Source of the DNA: Steromphala cineraria | Lineage: Eukaryota > Mollusca > Gastropoda > Trochida > Trochidae | Assembly: GCA_916613615.1 (NCBI GenBank) | Contig: OU744725.1 | Coordinates: 58,226,575-58,290,574, forward strand | Direction: 5' to 3' | DNA length: 64,000 nt | In this document: positions 23,283 through 36,100 of the stretch, piece by piece | Position numbering within the stretch: position 1 is the first letter of the stretch | Layout of the letters: each line of letters begins with the position of its first letter | Made by a program: the position numbers and the translations under genes | The notes under the pieces: model-generated | The model's database searches: none | Seen by the model: only the letters and a program-made list of their open reading frames with translations | What the model was told of the DNA's origin: nothing

Positions 23283-25040
23283 TCACGTTCCCTTAAATCC
23301 ATGATGTGGTATGGTCACAACCGTTTTCAGCCATGGTGTTGGGATTCTTGCCTTGGAAGATCAAGTAATATGAAAATTTTCTTGAAAATGTCTGGTGGAT
23401 GTAGTTTTGTATGGCTATATGATGATGGACGGTCATGGACCCCTTGACAATAACTTGTAGTTCTAAGAATTGGACCAGTTCTACTTTACTTATGAACGTG
23501 GTTAACGAATCCACTCTTCAGTAAATCACACCAATGCTGGAAAGCATTTGTCTTTCTCTCCTGTGTTAATAGTTGTTCTTCTTGAGGAATGAGGTTTGTG
23601 GAGCAACTAAGCAATGCATTAGGTTTAGATTTGGATTAGGATTAATATGGATTATCGTCTGTGTAAAGATTAACATCCAGGAAACGTGGTAAGCTTAAGT
23701 AGATATGTAATGGTATATACAGATTCTTATGATTTGTGTGAGAAATACCTTATTCTCTGGTGAGTACATTTTGCAAAAGCTAAGTTTCAAGGGAAAGTAC
23801 ATAAATTAAAAAAAGATCATAATTGAACATATGAATCCTGTTTTACAGTTCTCACCTTTTGACAATGAAACACACGAAGAAGGATACGATTACCAATGTC
23901 ATATAGTCATTTTATGGTAGTATTTTGTTTTCAAGACCATTGTCATTGCCATTTTAATAAGAATGTGTATCCTGTAAACAAGAATATCGTACTTTCTAAA
24001 ATTTCAAAACATGATCATTGATGCAAACCTTAAATCGACATATTCTAAGCAACACAATACAAACTTGCATTCCTAGGGTTGCTATTTAAAGATGGTCTGC
24101 AACCCGAATTTTTTACGAAACCTTGACCAGTGACAAAGATGACGAGCCTTCAATTAACGGTAATATAGATCGGTTCACAATACCACTTGTCCTGAACTTA
24201 TCGTGCATCTTTTTGGTTATTTACGTTCCCATATCTTTTTGTAGTGCAGACAATTTTGAAGTTTTCATTATTTAAAAAATGCGCTTATCGTCTCCCGCTG
24301 ACACCCGGAACGGGGGTCATTATATTCAGCGGCGTCCGCCCGTACGTACTTGGACCACTTTTGAAACTTCAGATTTGGTCACAGCCTATATTAAGGGACT
24401 ACGCAGACACCAAGAATTTGCTTATTGTGATAATTATTTAGAAATATCTCGACGGCGGGGACATTGCCATGTCAACACTTCTTAATAAAACCATTACAAT
24501 TCCCCATATTGTGACTATTACTTACGTCCTCAAGATTACTGTCTATCATGTCATTTTCTTCTGTGATGTTGTTCTGTTAATCCTCGACAAATATACAAAG
24601 ACAACAAAAGCCTCGATCTGTTTACATATTTAGTGTGTTTTATTGAGTGATGAGGAGAATCCATACATTTCAATCCAATCAGTCGGACATAAACAATCTT
24701 TAAACATGGACACGGCCAGTGTACACTTGCATAAAACACCTTTAGTGACGATGACGGTGTTAAGCTCTTGTAAGTCATGGATGGTTGCTTTAAATCTGTA
24801 ACCTTATTGGTGTTGTAACCTCATTGGGCCTTGGATAAACGTCTTTCACCTCACCATGAATTGTTTCTATGACCAATCAAAGATAACCTGATAACAGCAT
24901 GTAATGTAATAATGCTTACGTGTTTAGGATTTGGTTTAAGACGGATTGGCCAACAGGTCAAAGAAAAACATTTTCATTGCACATTGTGACCAAAGTTTTG
25001 AAATTTATTACAAAAAGAATCTACAAAAATATTAAGAATT
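23283..25040. other. Non-coding stretch with one GC-rich patch
   Basis: At about 24285-24360 CpG content is locally high, about 1 kb upstream of the minus-strand gene's ATG. It could be a promoter or 5' UTR exon, but no motif decides this. A plus-strand 68-codon frame (24279-24485) crosses it with no supporting homology. Confidence 0.3.
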
Positions 25041-25041
25041 T

Positions 25042-25165
25042 TGGATATGTTAGTTTGGTAAAATTCGGTTTGTAATGTCCATTTTGTATCACCATTTGGG
25101 ATATATGTTAGTTTGGTAAAATTCGTTTTGTAATGTCAATTTTATATCACCATTTTGACACCATT
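25042..25165 (+). repeat. Tandem duplication, about 58-bp unit
   Basis: ATATGTTAGTTTGGTAAAAT followed by TCG occurs at 25045 and again at 25103, with similar sequence after it through the ATCACCATTT motif. Confidence 0.7.
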
Positions 25166-28100
25166 TTCAATATAGATGTGTTAGCAAGTGTCCATGGAGA
25201 TGCCCAATCCAAGGTGTTGATTGATTGAAACTAGCTCTTCATACTGCCCTTTCAACAAATGAGATTCACGCCCTTGTCCCAAAGCTATCAAAATAATTTT
25301 CAATTGAAAAGATATCAACAGTTAAAAAATAAGTACCCTTATAAATTGTTGATGCATATGATAAGAGGTAACATCATCTAAGTAACAACAACTATAGCTA
25401 AAGGCTTCAGTAAAGTAGCTGCAAGATGACCATCCCCTTGTACTTATCTGACGGTGTCCACCCTGGACGCTTGTCGGGTAGCCTTTTTAGGCTTCATGGG
25501 CAATAGCCTATCTGACTGAGGAAACATTACTCTCATACTAAGGTTTCGGAATTACCAAATGTAAACAATATTTTAGATGAAAAGTAATCCATTAAAAGTG
25601 GATAACTTTCATTTATTCCATTTTTTTTTTTTATTTCCACATATTGTTAGAAGCTAGCTGGGATTAAAACGGCCTCTTAAATTACTGGTCATATTCTGGT
25701 AAATCGGTTCAAATCTTCAAACTCATGAAGAGACATTACCCTTAGAGTAAAACCAGTGTGGTACAGAAGTCGGAACGTATTCAAGTAGCTAATTTACAAA
25801 AGCCTTTAGCATGTATGGTTTTCCATTTGCTTAATCAATATGTTCAGATTGTTAACACAGTCACTTATGGTTGGGACGGTTAAACTGCTGTAATGCAGAT
25901 AGAAAATTGTTCAAAGTAGAAAGTGTACACACTTAACATTATACAGAGTGCACCATTAACAACAGATAACTCTCCATTCAATGACATATTACTCCTAGGT
26001 GAAGCGAAAAAAATCCAGGCACTTTTGACCACAACAACATTGTAATAACCTTCTACTGAAAATATCTAATATTTGTTAAACAGACCTATCAGCAGAATAA
26101 TGAACTCAGATAAAATCTGTATATAGCTACTAAAGAGGACAAAACGATATACAACAGCTAAAATATTTGGAAATTAAGCTCTTAACAAGTATGGATAATG
26201 TTTAACTATATTATCTAAGGGTGGATAAATTTGGTTTACTTGATAAAGGTATTCAAAACTTTGTGTGATTTTATGATGTCTAAAAAATGAAAGATCATTT
26301 CGTATCATATTTATGGTTTCGGATGATATTTTAGTATTGAAATGATAATTCGGAAATATTATTTACATTTTTTAGTAGACTTAATTAGGTCTTTTAAGGA
26401 AGAAAACCTGTTCTGTTCAATATAGCATTACTTGTGCATTCTTTCACCTTTTTTCAAGAGTATTCTAGATTTTGTTAAACTTCAACAAATTTGTTCTGAT
26501 TTGTGAAATAACACAAAGAAAAACTGACAAGCATTGCACAGATGAAGTATGAGTAAAATACACAACAGTTGTTTGTTCTGGTTACAATGGGGAAAATTTT
26601 TTTTCACAAATTTACAAACAAAATTATCTTATTAAATAAAATTCATTGTGACATACCAATATATCATTGATAATAACTAAGATAAATCATCTTTAAATTT
26701 CAAGAATGACATTTAATCATTATCAATTCAAAAATGTTATATGGTTTCTAAAAGTAAAGAAACGTACAGACATAAATCTTGAATCTCAGAGCTCATAAAT
26801 GAAAATAAATATCATAGTTTACTTAAAGGTAAATACTGATAGATAAGTTATAACAATATACAGCACCATCTATGTGCCCCAGCTAACAATAGGCACTAAC
26901 TATACAGTATATAACATTGTGGTTTCTTCCAATCTGATTGAAATTCAAGCCTTAACTATACTACATGGGATATGAGACATGCCTCTTCTTATTTACAATT
27001 TTACCTTTTATGGTAAAAATGTTCAATAGATAGTTGACTTAAGTATTGAATTATATGGTATTTTTCTAAATTCGAAATTCAGGAAGACTTTTCTGTTTAC
27101 AATTATATATGATTTTAACATAATAATTTCACACATTATTTCAATGACCAACTACAAGCAATTTGTAGTATACAAAATGCTTGTAGTTGGTCATTGAAAG
27201 TTAAAAGTGGTTCTAAATATCTCTGTAATCTTGTCCACATTTTTAACCAAAATCCTACACAAAAACTGGTTTAGTGGACTATTGCTTTATGCTTTTTTTT
27301 AAAAGTGTAACATGTATATCCGATTTAGTATTTGTAGAGTTGAATTTAATCAGATTGGCATTCTACCCTACAGTGAAATAAAATACATAAACAGATATAT
27401 CTATTATGTCATAAGATGGTAAGATACAATTTAGAATACAAGATGAAACAAATAGGACAGAAAATATGAATCAATGGTTTCTTAAAACGATGTGTTTAAT
27501 CACATGCTTATTCTTTCTAGATACTTACACAAACATTTTCAAGAGACAACTTAAAAAACTTTAACAATGCCTGTTAAGTCCATAGGCCATCAGAATTATT
27601 TTTTGTGTTTCTCATCTCCTTAATTCTTCTGCAAGTGAGTGGCGGTCAAAAAAATAAATAAATAAAAATAAAAATGGTGTGGATTTGTAGATAGATGGTC
27701 ATGTCATGATAAGGACAATGTAATTTGAAAAGCCAAATAAGAAAAAGGATTGAGTTAATGTAGAGGTTTTTAATGGATGTGTCATTAAAAAATTTTTTTT
27801 TATCAGGGGCGAGGTGATTGAGCTCAAGGTAACTGACAAATAAAAACATTTGTTTATTTTAAGTCACATAATAATAAGGATCAGCGGGAGATGAGAAACA
27901 CAAAAATATGACCTGCCTTATAGAATGTTTTGTGCTAAACAGAAGCAAATATCCAATGGATATTATTGTTCCAAATTTGAATGCATAAATGAACTTCAAA
28001 TTACACAGGAAAACATCAACAAGTATCAAGTTTTTGACATATCTAACCTTAATTACTTGCACATGGTGATCTAACACTGGAAATGGGAGATAAAACACAC

Positions 28101-28269
28101 TGAAAGTACCACACTTTTTCATTAAACAAACGTTGATCAAGTTAATCTACAGATTCATAAAAGTGAACGTATCAATGGTAGCATCACTGGGCGAAAGAAG
28201 GCACCTTAATCTTACAACCATTTCAGAATAATGTTTGAAAACTATTTATTGCTATTATTCAGTCGATGA
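25166..28269. other. Intergenic AT-rich stretch
   Basis: No exon or RNA gene was recognised. It holds the perfect hairpin at 27139-27199 and otherwise nothing I can name. It may include far 3' UTR of ARHGAP1. Confidence 0.4.
27139..27199. repeat. Perfect inverted repeat (22-bp arms, 17-nt loop)
   Basis: The arms 27139-27160 and 27178-27199 are exact reverse complements (core CAATGACCAACTACAAGCA). The RNA of either strand would fold into a 22-bp stem. It is short for a MITE and shows no sign of a target duplication. Confidence 0.85.
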
Positions 28270-28496
28270 AAACCTAGCCTCAATAAAACTCGCCAAACTC
28301 CAGATATTGAGTCTAGCAAAATGTAATAGCAGGTTGCGTTAGCCGACCTTTTGTCGACCGAATACATACGAATGCATACTATTGCGGCTTGGCAAGACGA
28401 TCCCTGATTGGTCAATTAGATCGACTGACACGACTCACAACTACATAATGCTAGACTCAATATTGGAGTGAAGCGAGTATTATTGAGGTTAGGTTT
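28270..28496. mobile_element. MITE with about 48-bp inverted ends
   Basis: AAACCTAGCCTCAATAAAAC then CAGATATTGAGTCTAGCA on the left mirrors TGCTAGACTCAATATTGGA then TATTGAGGTTAGGTTT on the right. The element is 227 bp with no coding capacity. It lies downstream of the ARHGAP1 stop codon, possibly in its 3' UTR. Confidence 0.8.
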
Positions 28497-30160
28497 ACTT
28501 AGACTGTGCTATTATAATAATTACTACTGTTATTTTACTATTATGATGTTATAAGACCAAAGCCAAAGAAAATTACTTTAAAGAGGTGAAGAGTTCTGAA
28601 AGCTTCTGAAGAGGATTCTAAATCAGAAATAGAAGTTACAAAAAGGTCCAAAACAATTGTGGAAAAAAGACCCTCAAAACCAGTTATCAATTTGTTCAGC
28701 TCATTTGTAAATCTTAATATTTAATGGTTTCAATTAACAAACATCTATCGATTTACAAAATTTTATTTCATATACAATTTTATTACCTTTAAACCATTTA
28801 GAAAATTTTATGAAAATAATGCCTTGCTATATAAATATCAACCTATCATGGATGCTACTCAAACTTCTATGTGGATCATGAGGGTGGAATGTAAGTGCAT
28901 TGTTAATTAATATCCTTTGTTTTAGAGCCAAGTTTAGTTTTCATAAAGTTAAAGGTTTATCATGAGTAAAAAAAACCAACAGAATTTCAGCCCTGAATTC
29001 AGTAAAATCTTGCAATGATGACATTGTCGACCAATTTTTTTGTCACTGTTGAACTTTATTTCCATGGCAAACTATAGCGCATTTAATTTTTAGTATTGCA
29101 ACTGTATATTCTTATTGGCCGCTATCAAAAATTTCATGATTGAATTAATATTTAATTTAATATTTTGTTTTCAATGAATCAAATGTAGGAATATAAATGC
29201 AAATTTAATGTATGATATTACTTCTTTTGGATATAAAGGTTTTATTTCATGATATATTTCAACAGATGGCAAAAATCTTTGCCTACTTGGACAATGCATT
29301 GTGATGCCCATGTGAATAAGTGAGCGCTTATGGCAATCTCATGACTTAAAATTTTTTAACAAACTAGAGCAAATATCCCTAGAAAATGTGTTTTATGAAA
29401 CACAAGGCTATGTCTTCCCTTGTGGTCTGTTATATCTGGTGACTTGATAGATCAAAACCCCTTGCCTGGTTCCAACACTGAACAAGTAACTGTGTACGTG
29501 ACACAGAGATATCTTAATTAAAACATTGGGTGATGCGTCAAGGACTTTGTTATATATATGCACGCCATATTACGCTTGTATGAAAATAGAATCAAATGCA
29601 TTCAATCATATGATTTCAATCTCCTGTTCACCTTGAAAATAGTCTGTAGAATAAATAGAAACAAAGAATACAAACAAACAATATTGTAACAGCGAGGAAT
29701 GGTTATTCAAGTGTCCTGACCATAGTTGAAATCTAAAAATGGTAAATACAGGGTGATTATATGTACAAGAAATAATTGAAGGAATATGTCATATAAACCC
29801 TGTATGCAATAGCTACACTGTTATTTGGGTATCTTTGATAATTATATTACTGTTTAATAAATTTCTTCTAATTCCTAAAACCCTGTGTAGTATCACGTTA
29901 CCATATAATCATATATTTTTTACAACAAAAATAATTTTTTAAATGTAGTTAATATTGATAATTCTTGGTGTGATCTTGACAAGATTTTCCTCACTTGAAA
30001 ATGAAATATTTAATGAATATTATAATTCAATTTCAACAAAAACCTCGTGATTTTGTGAATATTTTTGTAAGTAAGACATTATAATTATAGTACTCCTCTT
30101 TGCACTAGTGCTCATGTCTAGTTGACTGGATCATACACTAACATACATCTAACTAGTAGA
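28497..30160 (-). other. Probable ARHGAP1 3' UTR and flank
   Basis: There is no coding potential. Several TTTATT hexamers (AATAAA on the minus strand) occur, for example near 28764, 29050 and 29240, so the 3' end cannot be fixed from sequence. Confidence 0.35.
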
Positions 30161-33100
30161 TCATCTCTTGAAAACTTCATCGTAATTCTTTATGAGTATT
30201 AGCGCGAAGCTGTTGACCGCTCCCATGGTTGAGAGGGACGCTTGACCCTTTGACCACAGTAGATTTGGACCAAACACGATGGCCAGGTTCATGTCTGTCA
30301 TCTTGTTCACTTCTGCATGCTGTGTGACCTGAGAATGGAAGAATAAAATTAAAAACTTCCCTATTTCTGGATACACTCCTGGATTTGAATACTTGTGAAC
30401 ATGCTTAATTTGGGGGAGATTTTCTGAGGTTTTGACCCAAATTGAGTTTTTTATCATTTTATTATTTTAAATAATTTAATATTTTACTGTTATATTTTGG
30501 AAAACAATATATGCAAGGGTACAACACCAACTCTCCTGGGACAAGTCCATTGCAGGATTTAATCTCATATGCTCTGTCAGGTACCAAGATTGACTGTAGA
30601 CACGCTGCCAACACAAGAACTTTGTATCTCTAACACTAGTTTTCATTTGTATGACACTTCTCTGAACTGAACTTTATCATACTCAGACTGCAAACTGCAG
30701 CAACAGATGTAAATGAATATATATAAACAATACATGACACAATACAATATAAAGCTTTCAAATCTCAATGTCCTTCTGAGACCTTTTTAGTATTGTGTTC
30801 TAAACCTTTCACCTTTTTACTAGTCTATCAATAATAATATATCCTATTAACATCAATGACTCAATGATTCCTTTAGAATCAAAAATGTCTATCAAAGAAG
30901 TCAAGTTGTGTCCAGCATAGATGAAAGAGTCTCACCTCCTTGAGGAACTGTACGATGCACTTGAGGATGACATAGTTGTCTTCTGGTAACTCTTCTCTCA
31001 GCATCCTCTCTGCCTCAAACACATGCTTATTGCTGTCTATCACTGCAACACATAATAAACATCTCCCTTGAAACACTCATACAGTTTGAACATAAAGATG
31101 TTGATGATAACAGAATATTCCCTGGAATAGAGGCCTGGGGTATGGCTGTTTTAAGTAAATACACTCCAGGTCTCGAATAGACGCTGGATGATAACTTGAT
31201 AAATCAATTCTCCCGTAATAAATGCAAATAATGTATTCTCGCTCTACACCATCTCTACACATCTATTTCCTATAAAAATAAGTATACACCAGCCTCGAAC
31301 ACACGCCGAGAGTAAAGGGGGTCTGAAAAAATAGGCGCCTGGGGCTTCTATTCAAGGAAATATGGTATCCATGTATGTGATGAGTCACGACATAAAATAC
31401 AATATGTTGCACATGTGTAATAAACCCTAGCCTTAATTTCATTGGTCAGGTAAGAAAACTATGTGATGTTGGACTACCTTACAAACAAGCCAAATTTTTG
31501 CTTTAACATGGCAGAGAGCGTCCGAGAGGCACGCATCAAGTGTGCAGAACTGACTTAGAGGTCAGGTGAATCAGTAGACACATGTAAATTCTTACTTTGA
31601 CACAACAGACCTGATTTCCAATAAGGAAGCATGTCAAATCTGCTGCAATTGATATTTTTTTAACAAAATGATTGATCACAATAAAATAGTGAATTCCATT
31701 TGAAGTATATTGTTCATAAATTATCGTCTTTTCTTTACCATGATCGAGTCAAAGATATATCTATACACATTGACACGATTTATTTCACGATAGCCACTTT
31801 AACTTCTAAATAATCAGAATTATGACATTCTGATGCTATGGGTGATAAAGAAATTAACAATCTTGAGAGATAACATAATCTTTTTATGCCAGTAAAATGA
31901 TATTCCTCCGCTCTCCAAACCCCATGGACGTTCTTCCAAATCAAAATTTTCATCATGTACGATAAGCTCACCATTAAGTCTTGTGACGGGTTCGAAGAGG
32001 TCAAAGGTGAGTATTGGTTCCTGGAGCTCTCGTAAGAATGTCTTCAGGAGCACTGCCGCTGTGTGTACGTCGTATCCTGTCTCGTCAAAGCTGACCTTCT
32101 CTCCTGCAGAATTTTGATAAAGTCTTCACAAGCTGCATTGTTACTTAGTTACTCAGTTATTTTTGTCTAAAAAAAAAACAACTACAAATATCAAATATCA
32201 ACTGAGATAGGAGGGTTTAATATAAAAACAAGATTCAGCCAAATCTGAAGATATTCTTCGACAATAAGTGGTTTCTTTGTACAATAATCATATGGCAAAA
32301 AAATACATTTTAAAAGTTTCAAATACAGAATCAACATCATGAAATCATTGCAGAAAGTGTTTTACAAAATTGAAAAAAAAAATATCATGAAATGATTGAT
32401 CTGAATCTTTTTTTAAAACCAATTATGGCAGAAATGCAGAAAAAACACTTAATACTCTTTTCCAGACAAAAAAACAGTTTCAATGTTGCCTTGTTACTAA
32501 ACCAGGAGCGCGGTGGTGTAGTGGTTAGCGTGCTGGCCTATCACGCCAAAGACCCGGGTTCGAATCCAGGTGGAGACACCAAGATTTGTGACCTGGGCTT
32601 TACACCGTGTTGTGTCCTTGGGCAAGGCACTTCATCCACATTGCACTCAGTCTACCCAGCTGTACAATTGGGTACCTGAATACGGGAAGTACGGACCTAT
32701 GTGGTCGCGCGAAGCGCTTAGTAGCGGCTTTGAAAGTACAATTCCTTCAGGGTGATAATGTACAGCCAATGAGCAGTGCTTGCACTGGATATTAGGCTTT
32801 AAAATGTTCATTATTTTTTTATTTATTAAACCATCTCAATGATCATATGATTCTTAGTGATTTGTTTATGATCAAAAGATAATAGAACCCGACCTTGGTT
32901 GTATCTCCTCTGAGCTTCTTTCAATGTAGCTGCATTGGCAGATCTTCTGAAGATTCCTTCTACTTCAAGTCCTGTATATGGAAATATTATCTTTCATCAT
33001 TACAATACAATTGCAAAATATTTAACATGCACAGTTCATTAGATTCTTTAAAAAGATTTTTAAGACAACAGTTTTTTTCTATCATAAAACTTCAGCTGTT

Positions 33101-36100
33101 TAGTTAATTATTGACAAATAATTCTGAAACGCTAAACTGCAGGAATCCTATCCCCTAAACAATTATCAATAATAACACAATTAAAAATAAAGTACATGTA
33201 AATTGAAAAAGGTTTGATTCTTTAATAAGTGATGGGGCTCTTGTCCATGTTAGGAATGAAGTAAGGGTACTTGGCCACTATCAGCTTCAATTATTTTATT
33301 AATGACATACAATGATATTAATCATATTAATGGCTCCAATTATAAATCAAAGTACACAGATATTCAAGAAGGCATTATCTTTACTTATTTTCTGATAATG
33401 TCAACAGAATGAATCATACAGCAACCTACCGTTGCCCTTGAGGTATTCGATTGTTTCTTCAACTACTCCTGGAATTAATTTACCACTGTTTTCTTTGATA
33501 CTGAAAATAAAGATGTCATCACGTCATCCTACATAAATGAAAATAATGTCATTCTAAAACAAGAGTCATCAGAAGATAATATATCCCACAGTATTAGATA
33601 CAGGTGGTATAAAAACTCTTTATTAAGCTTTACTATGGATATAGATCATATATCGATATAGATATGTGACAATTCATTCTATTTTATCAAGAAAATACTA
33701 TATCACTCAAGCAGCTATATTAGCGGTTGCAACAGCAAAGCAGCCTTCTCCTAAACTGAGGCCCACATCGACACAGCCACAAAGAAATGAGCACTTTTCA
33801 TGAAATATACCAAATAAATAGAATTCCAGAAGTCGTGACTTTGAACTTTTTACTTGAATAATTACAAAATTATTAATATGAGATCTCAAAAAGCTATTTC
33901 TGCTTTCAAAGATTTGATTAAAAGCAAACAATAAATCATATCTGGTGACTTTTAGTGATTGTAGAAATAAACATTTTCATATCTTGGTTGATATACCAAA
34001 TAAGTGCTAGCACAAATTTCAAGTTATGTTTACATGATTTTTCTTAGTGATTTTATAGCTGGAAACTCTGACCTTAAATGTGAACACGTCAAGATTATTA
34101 CTCTTTGGTATAAGCAGTAAGTTATGTATATGAGTTCTGAAATACTTAGTGGGAAAAATGTAATAGCTAAAGAACATGTGCGCCAATGATGATGGTGAAA
34201 ACTGAACAAAAGTGATAGCAGTCCCAATCATAATTAGTTGCAAAACATTCCAAACGGTCAACTGACTATGGAAATAATTTACCACAATCATGAAATGATT
34301 CAGGGTCCTGTTGCACAAAACACTAAGGTGATCTTCAGTCACTAAGGTAGTCTTAGTGCAATGTTAAAAGATGGCACTAAGGTTAACTTTAGTGTTAAAT
34401 CGTTTTGTGCAATGGCCCCCAGTTCTGATAACATAGATATGACTGCTATTATGCAGGTGCTATAGCAATTTAAACATATTTCCACCCGAGTAGAGGTGGG
34501 ATTTCAAACTTGTCACAATCCTTAAACTCACAATTGTAATGAAACTCCGAACTGCTGAGTCTTGAGGGGTCCGTCTGTCTGACTTGTCCCTTGTGTGTAT
34601 GGATACTGCGGCTTCCTCGCCGCTACCTTCTTGGCATCGTATCTACAAGAGATGTAATTAGTTGAAGAATTGAAGACTTAACCTTGTTTATGATTGATCA
34701 CATTATGTAGTTTCTTACTTTTATCCAACCAAGCAATGAGACGTGACAGTCATTCAAATGACTCATAAAGACATTACTATCTCAGAGACTGGTATTAAAA
34801 ACAGGGGATAACACAGTTTGCTATTGTTTGACAGTCTTCTAGTGGTTGAAGTGAATGGATCCAGCTTTACGTTCACCTTAGTTTCTATTGGTGTTGAGCT
34901 AAAATATCATATTCAAAAGGGCAGTAGCAAATTTTAGGAGGCCAAAAATTCATCAAATTTTCCAAAATGAATTTTATGCCAAATGTATCAACACCAGAAG
35001 GTCAAACATCCCATTTCTCACTCAAACTATCTGTAGTTGAAGAAAAATTGTATTTCAAACAAAAACTACTGGCAGCCATTTCATTGTGAACAACTTTTAA
35101 TCATTAGCAATAAGGAAATGGATTTGCATAGCCTTACCACACATTGTATTTTTATTTTATTACTGCTAGTTTTGTTTTAAAAACATGGTCTTTATAAATT
35201 TAAGTCCTTTTTAGGGCCTCAATTGTTACTGAATAACAGGGTATTAATCAAAGAGAAAATGAACCTTTGTAATAAACTTGTGGCACTGTTAAAGACATAA
35301 AATTCAACTAATGAAACCTGAATGCTAAAATTGTTACATGTATCTTCATGGAGATTGATACAGGAATATTTATAAATGCAAGTGAACTCATATCACAGTT
35401 GCAAAAAATTCTTTTGCTAAATTTAAGGCCTTTTCAAGGCTTTGTGTCAAATTGTAAGGTCTTTTTAAGGCAGTTCTTGATTTAAGGCCTTTGAAGGCAG
35501 TACTTCAAATTCCAGGCCTTTTTCAGGCCTGTGCTCACCATGTATTGTTAATATTTATCATTGTTTTTGAAAGATAAAAAAAACCTGTGCTACTGCCTCT
35601 TTATTACCTACGAGGGCAGTCATATCGAGGTTCATATTTTTCATATGTTGCCCTAGGGCAAAATATAACTTTTTCATTGTGACGTCACGTCGTACACAAT
35701 GCTTTGACGTCACGGTTCACCTATGACGTCACAATCTATACGGGCCGGCGGCCGCTAGTCCGCCTAGCTATGCTTAGAGGTAGGTTTTGAGTATTTTCCT
35801 GAATTATAGGACTACGGTAATAAACAGAATATTATATTCGTGCCAATGACATACTATGTTTACTACACTTGTGCCTAAATATCAGTATATCCCTTGCTCT
35901 CGCTTGGGAAATACTAATATTTAGCCACTCGTGTCGTAACCATAGTATGTCATAGACACTCATATAATATCCTCTATTTATTTGAAAGACGAGGCTTGTA
36001 CTCACTCTAGGACTGGGGGAGGGACAGAGAGCTGATCAAAGTGCAGGTGGTTCTTCAGCTCCATCAAGTAATCCACGTACATCATCTTCCGACCAAACTT

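Noticed and set aside
24279..24485. 68-codon plus-strand frame in the GC-rich patch
   Set aside because: No homology was recognised and there are no partner exons. The patch may be regulatory, but the frame alone is too short.
32392..32795. Plus-strand frames over the tRNA-like sequence, and a tRNA gene
   Set aside because: The tRNA-like head is joined to a SINE central domain and AT-rich tail. It is a retroelement, and the frames are incidental.
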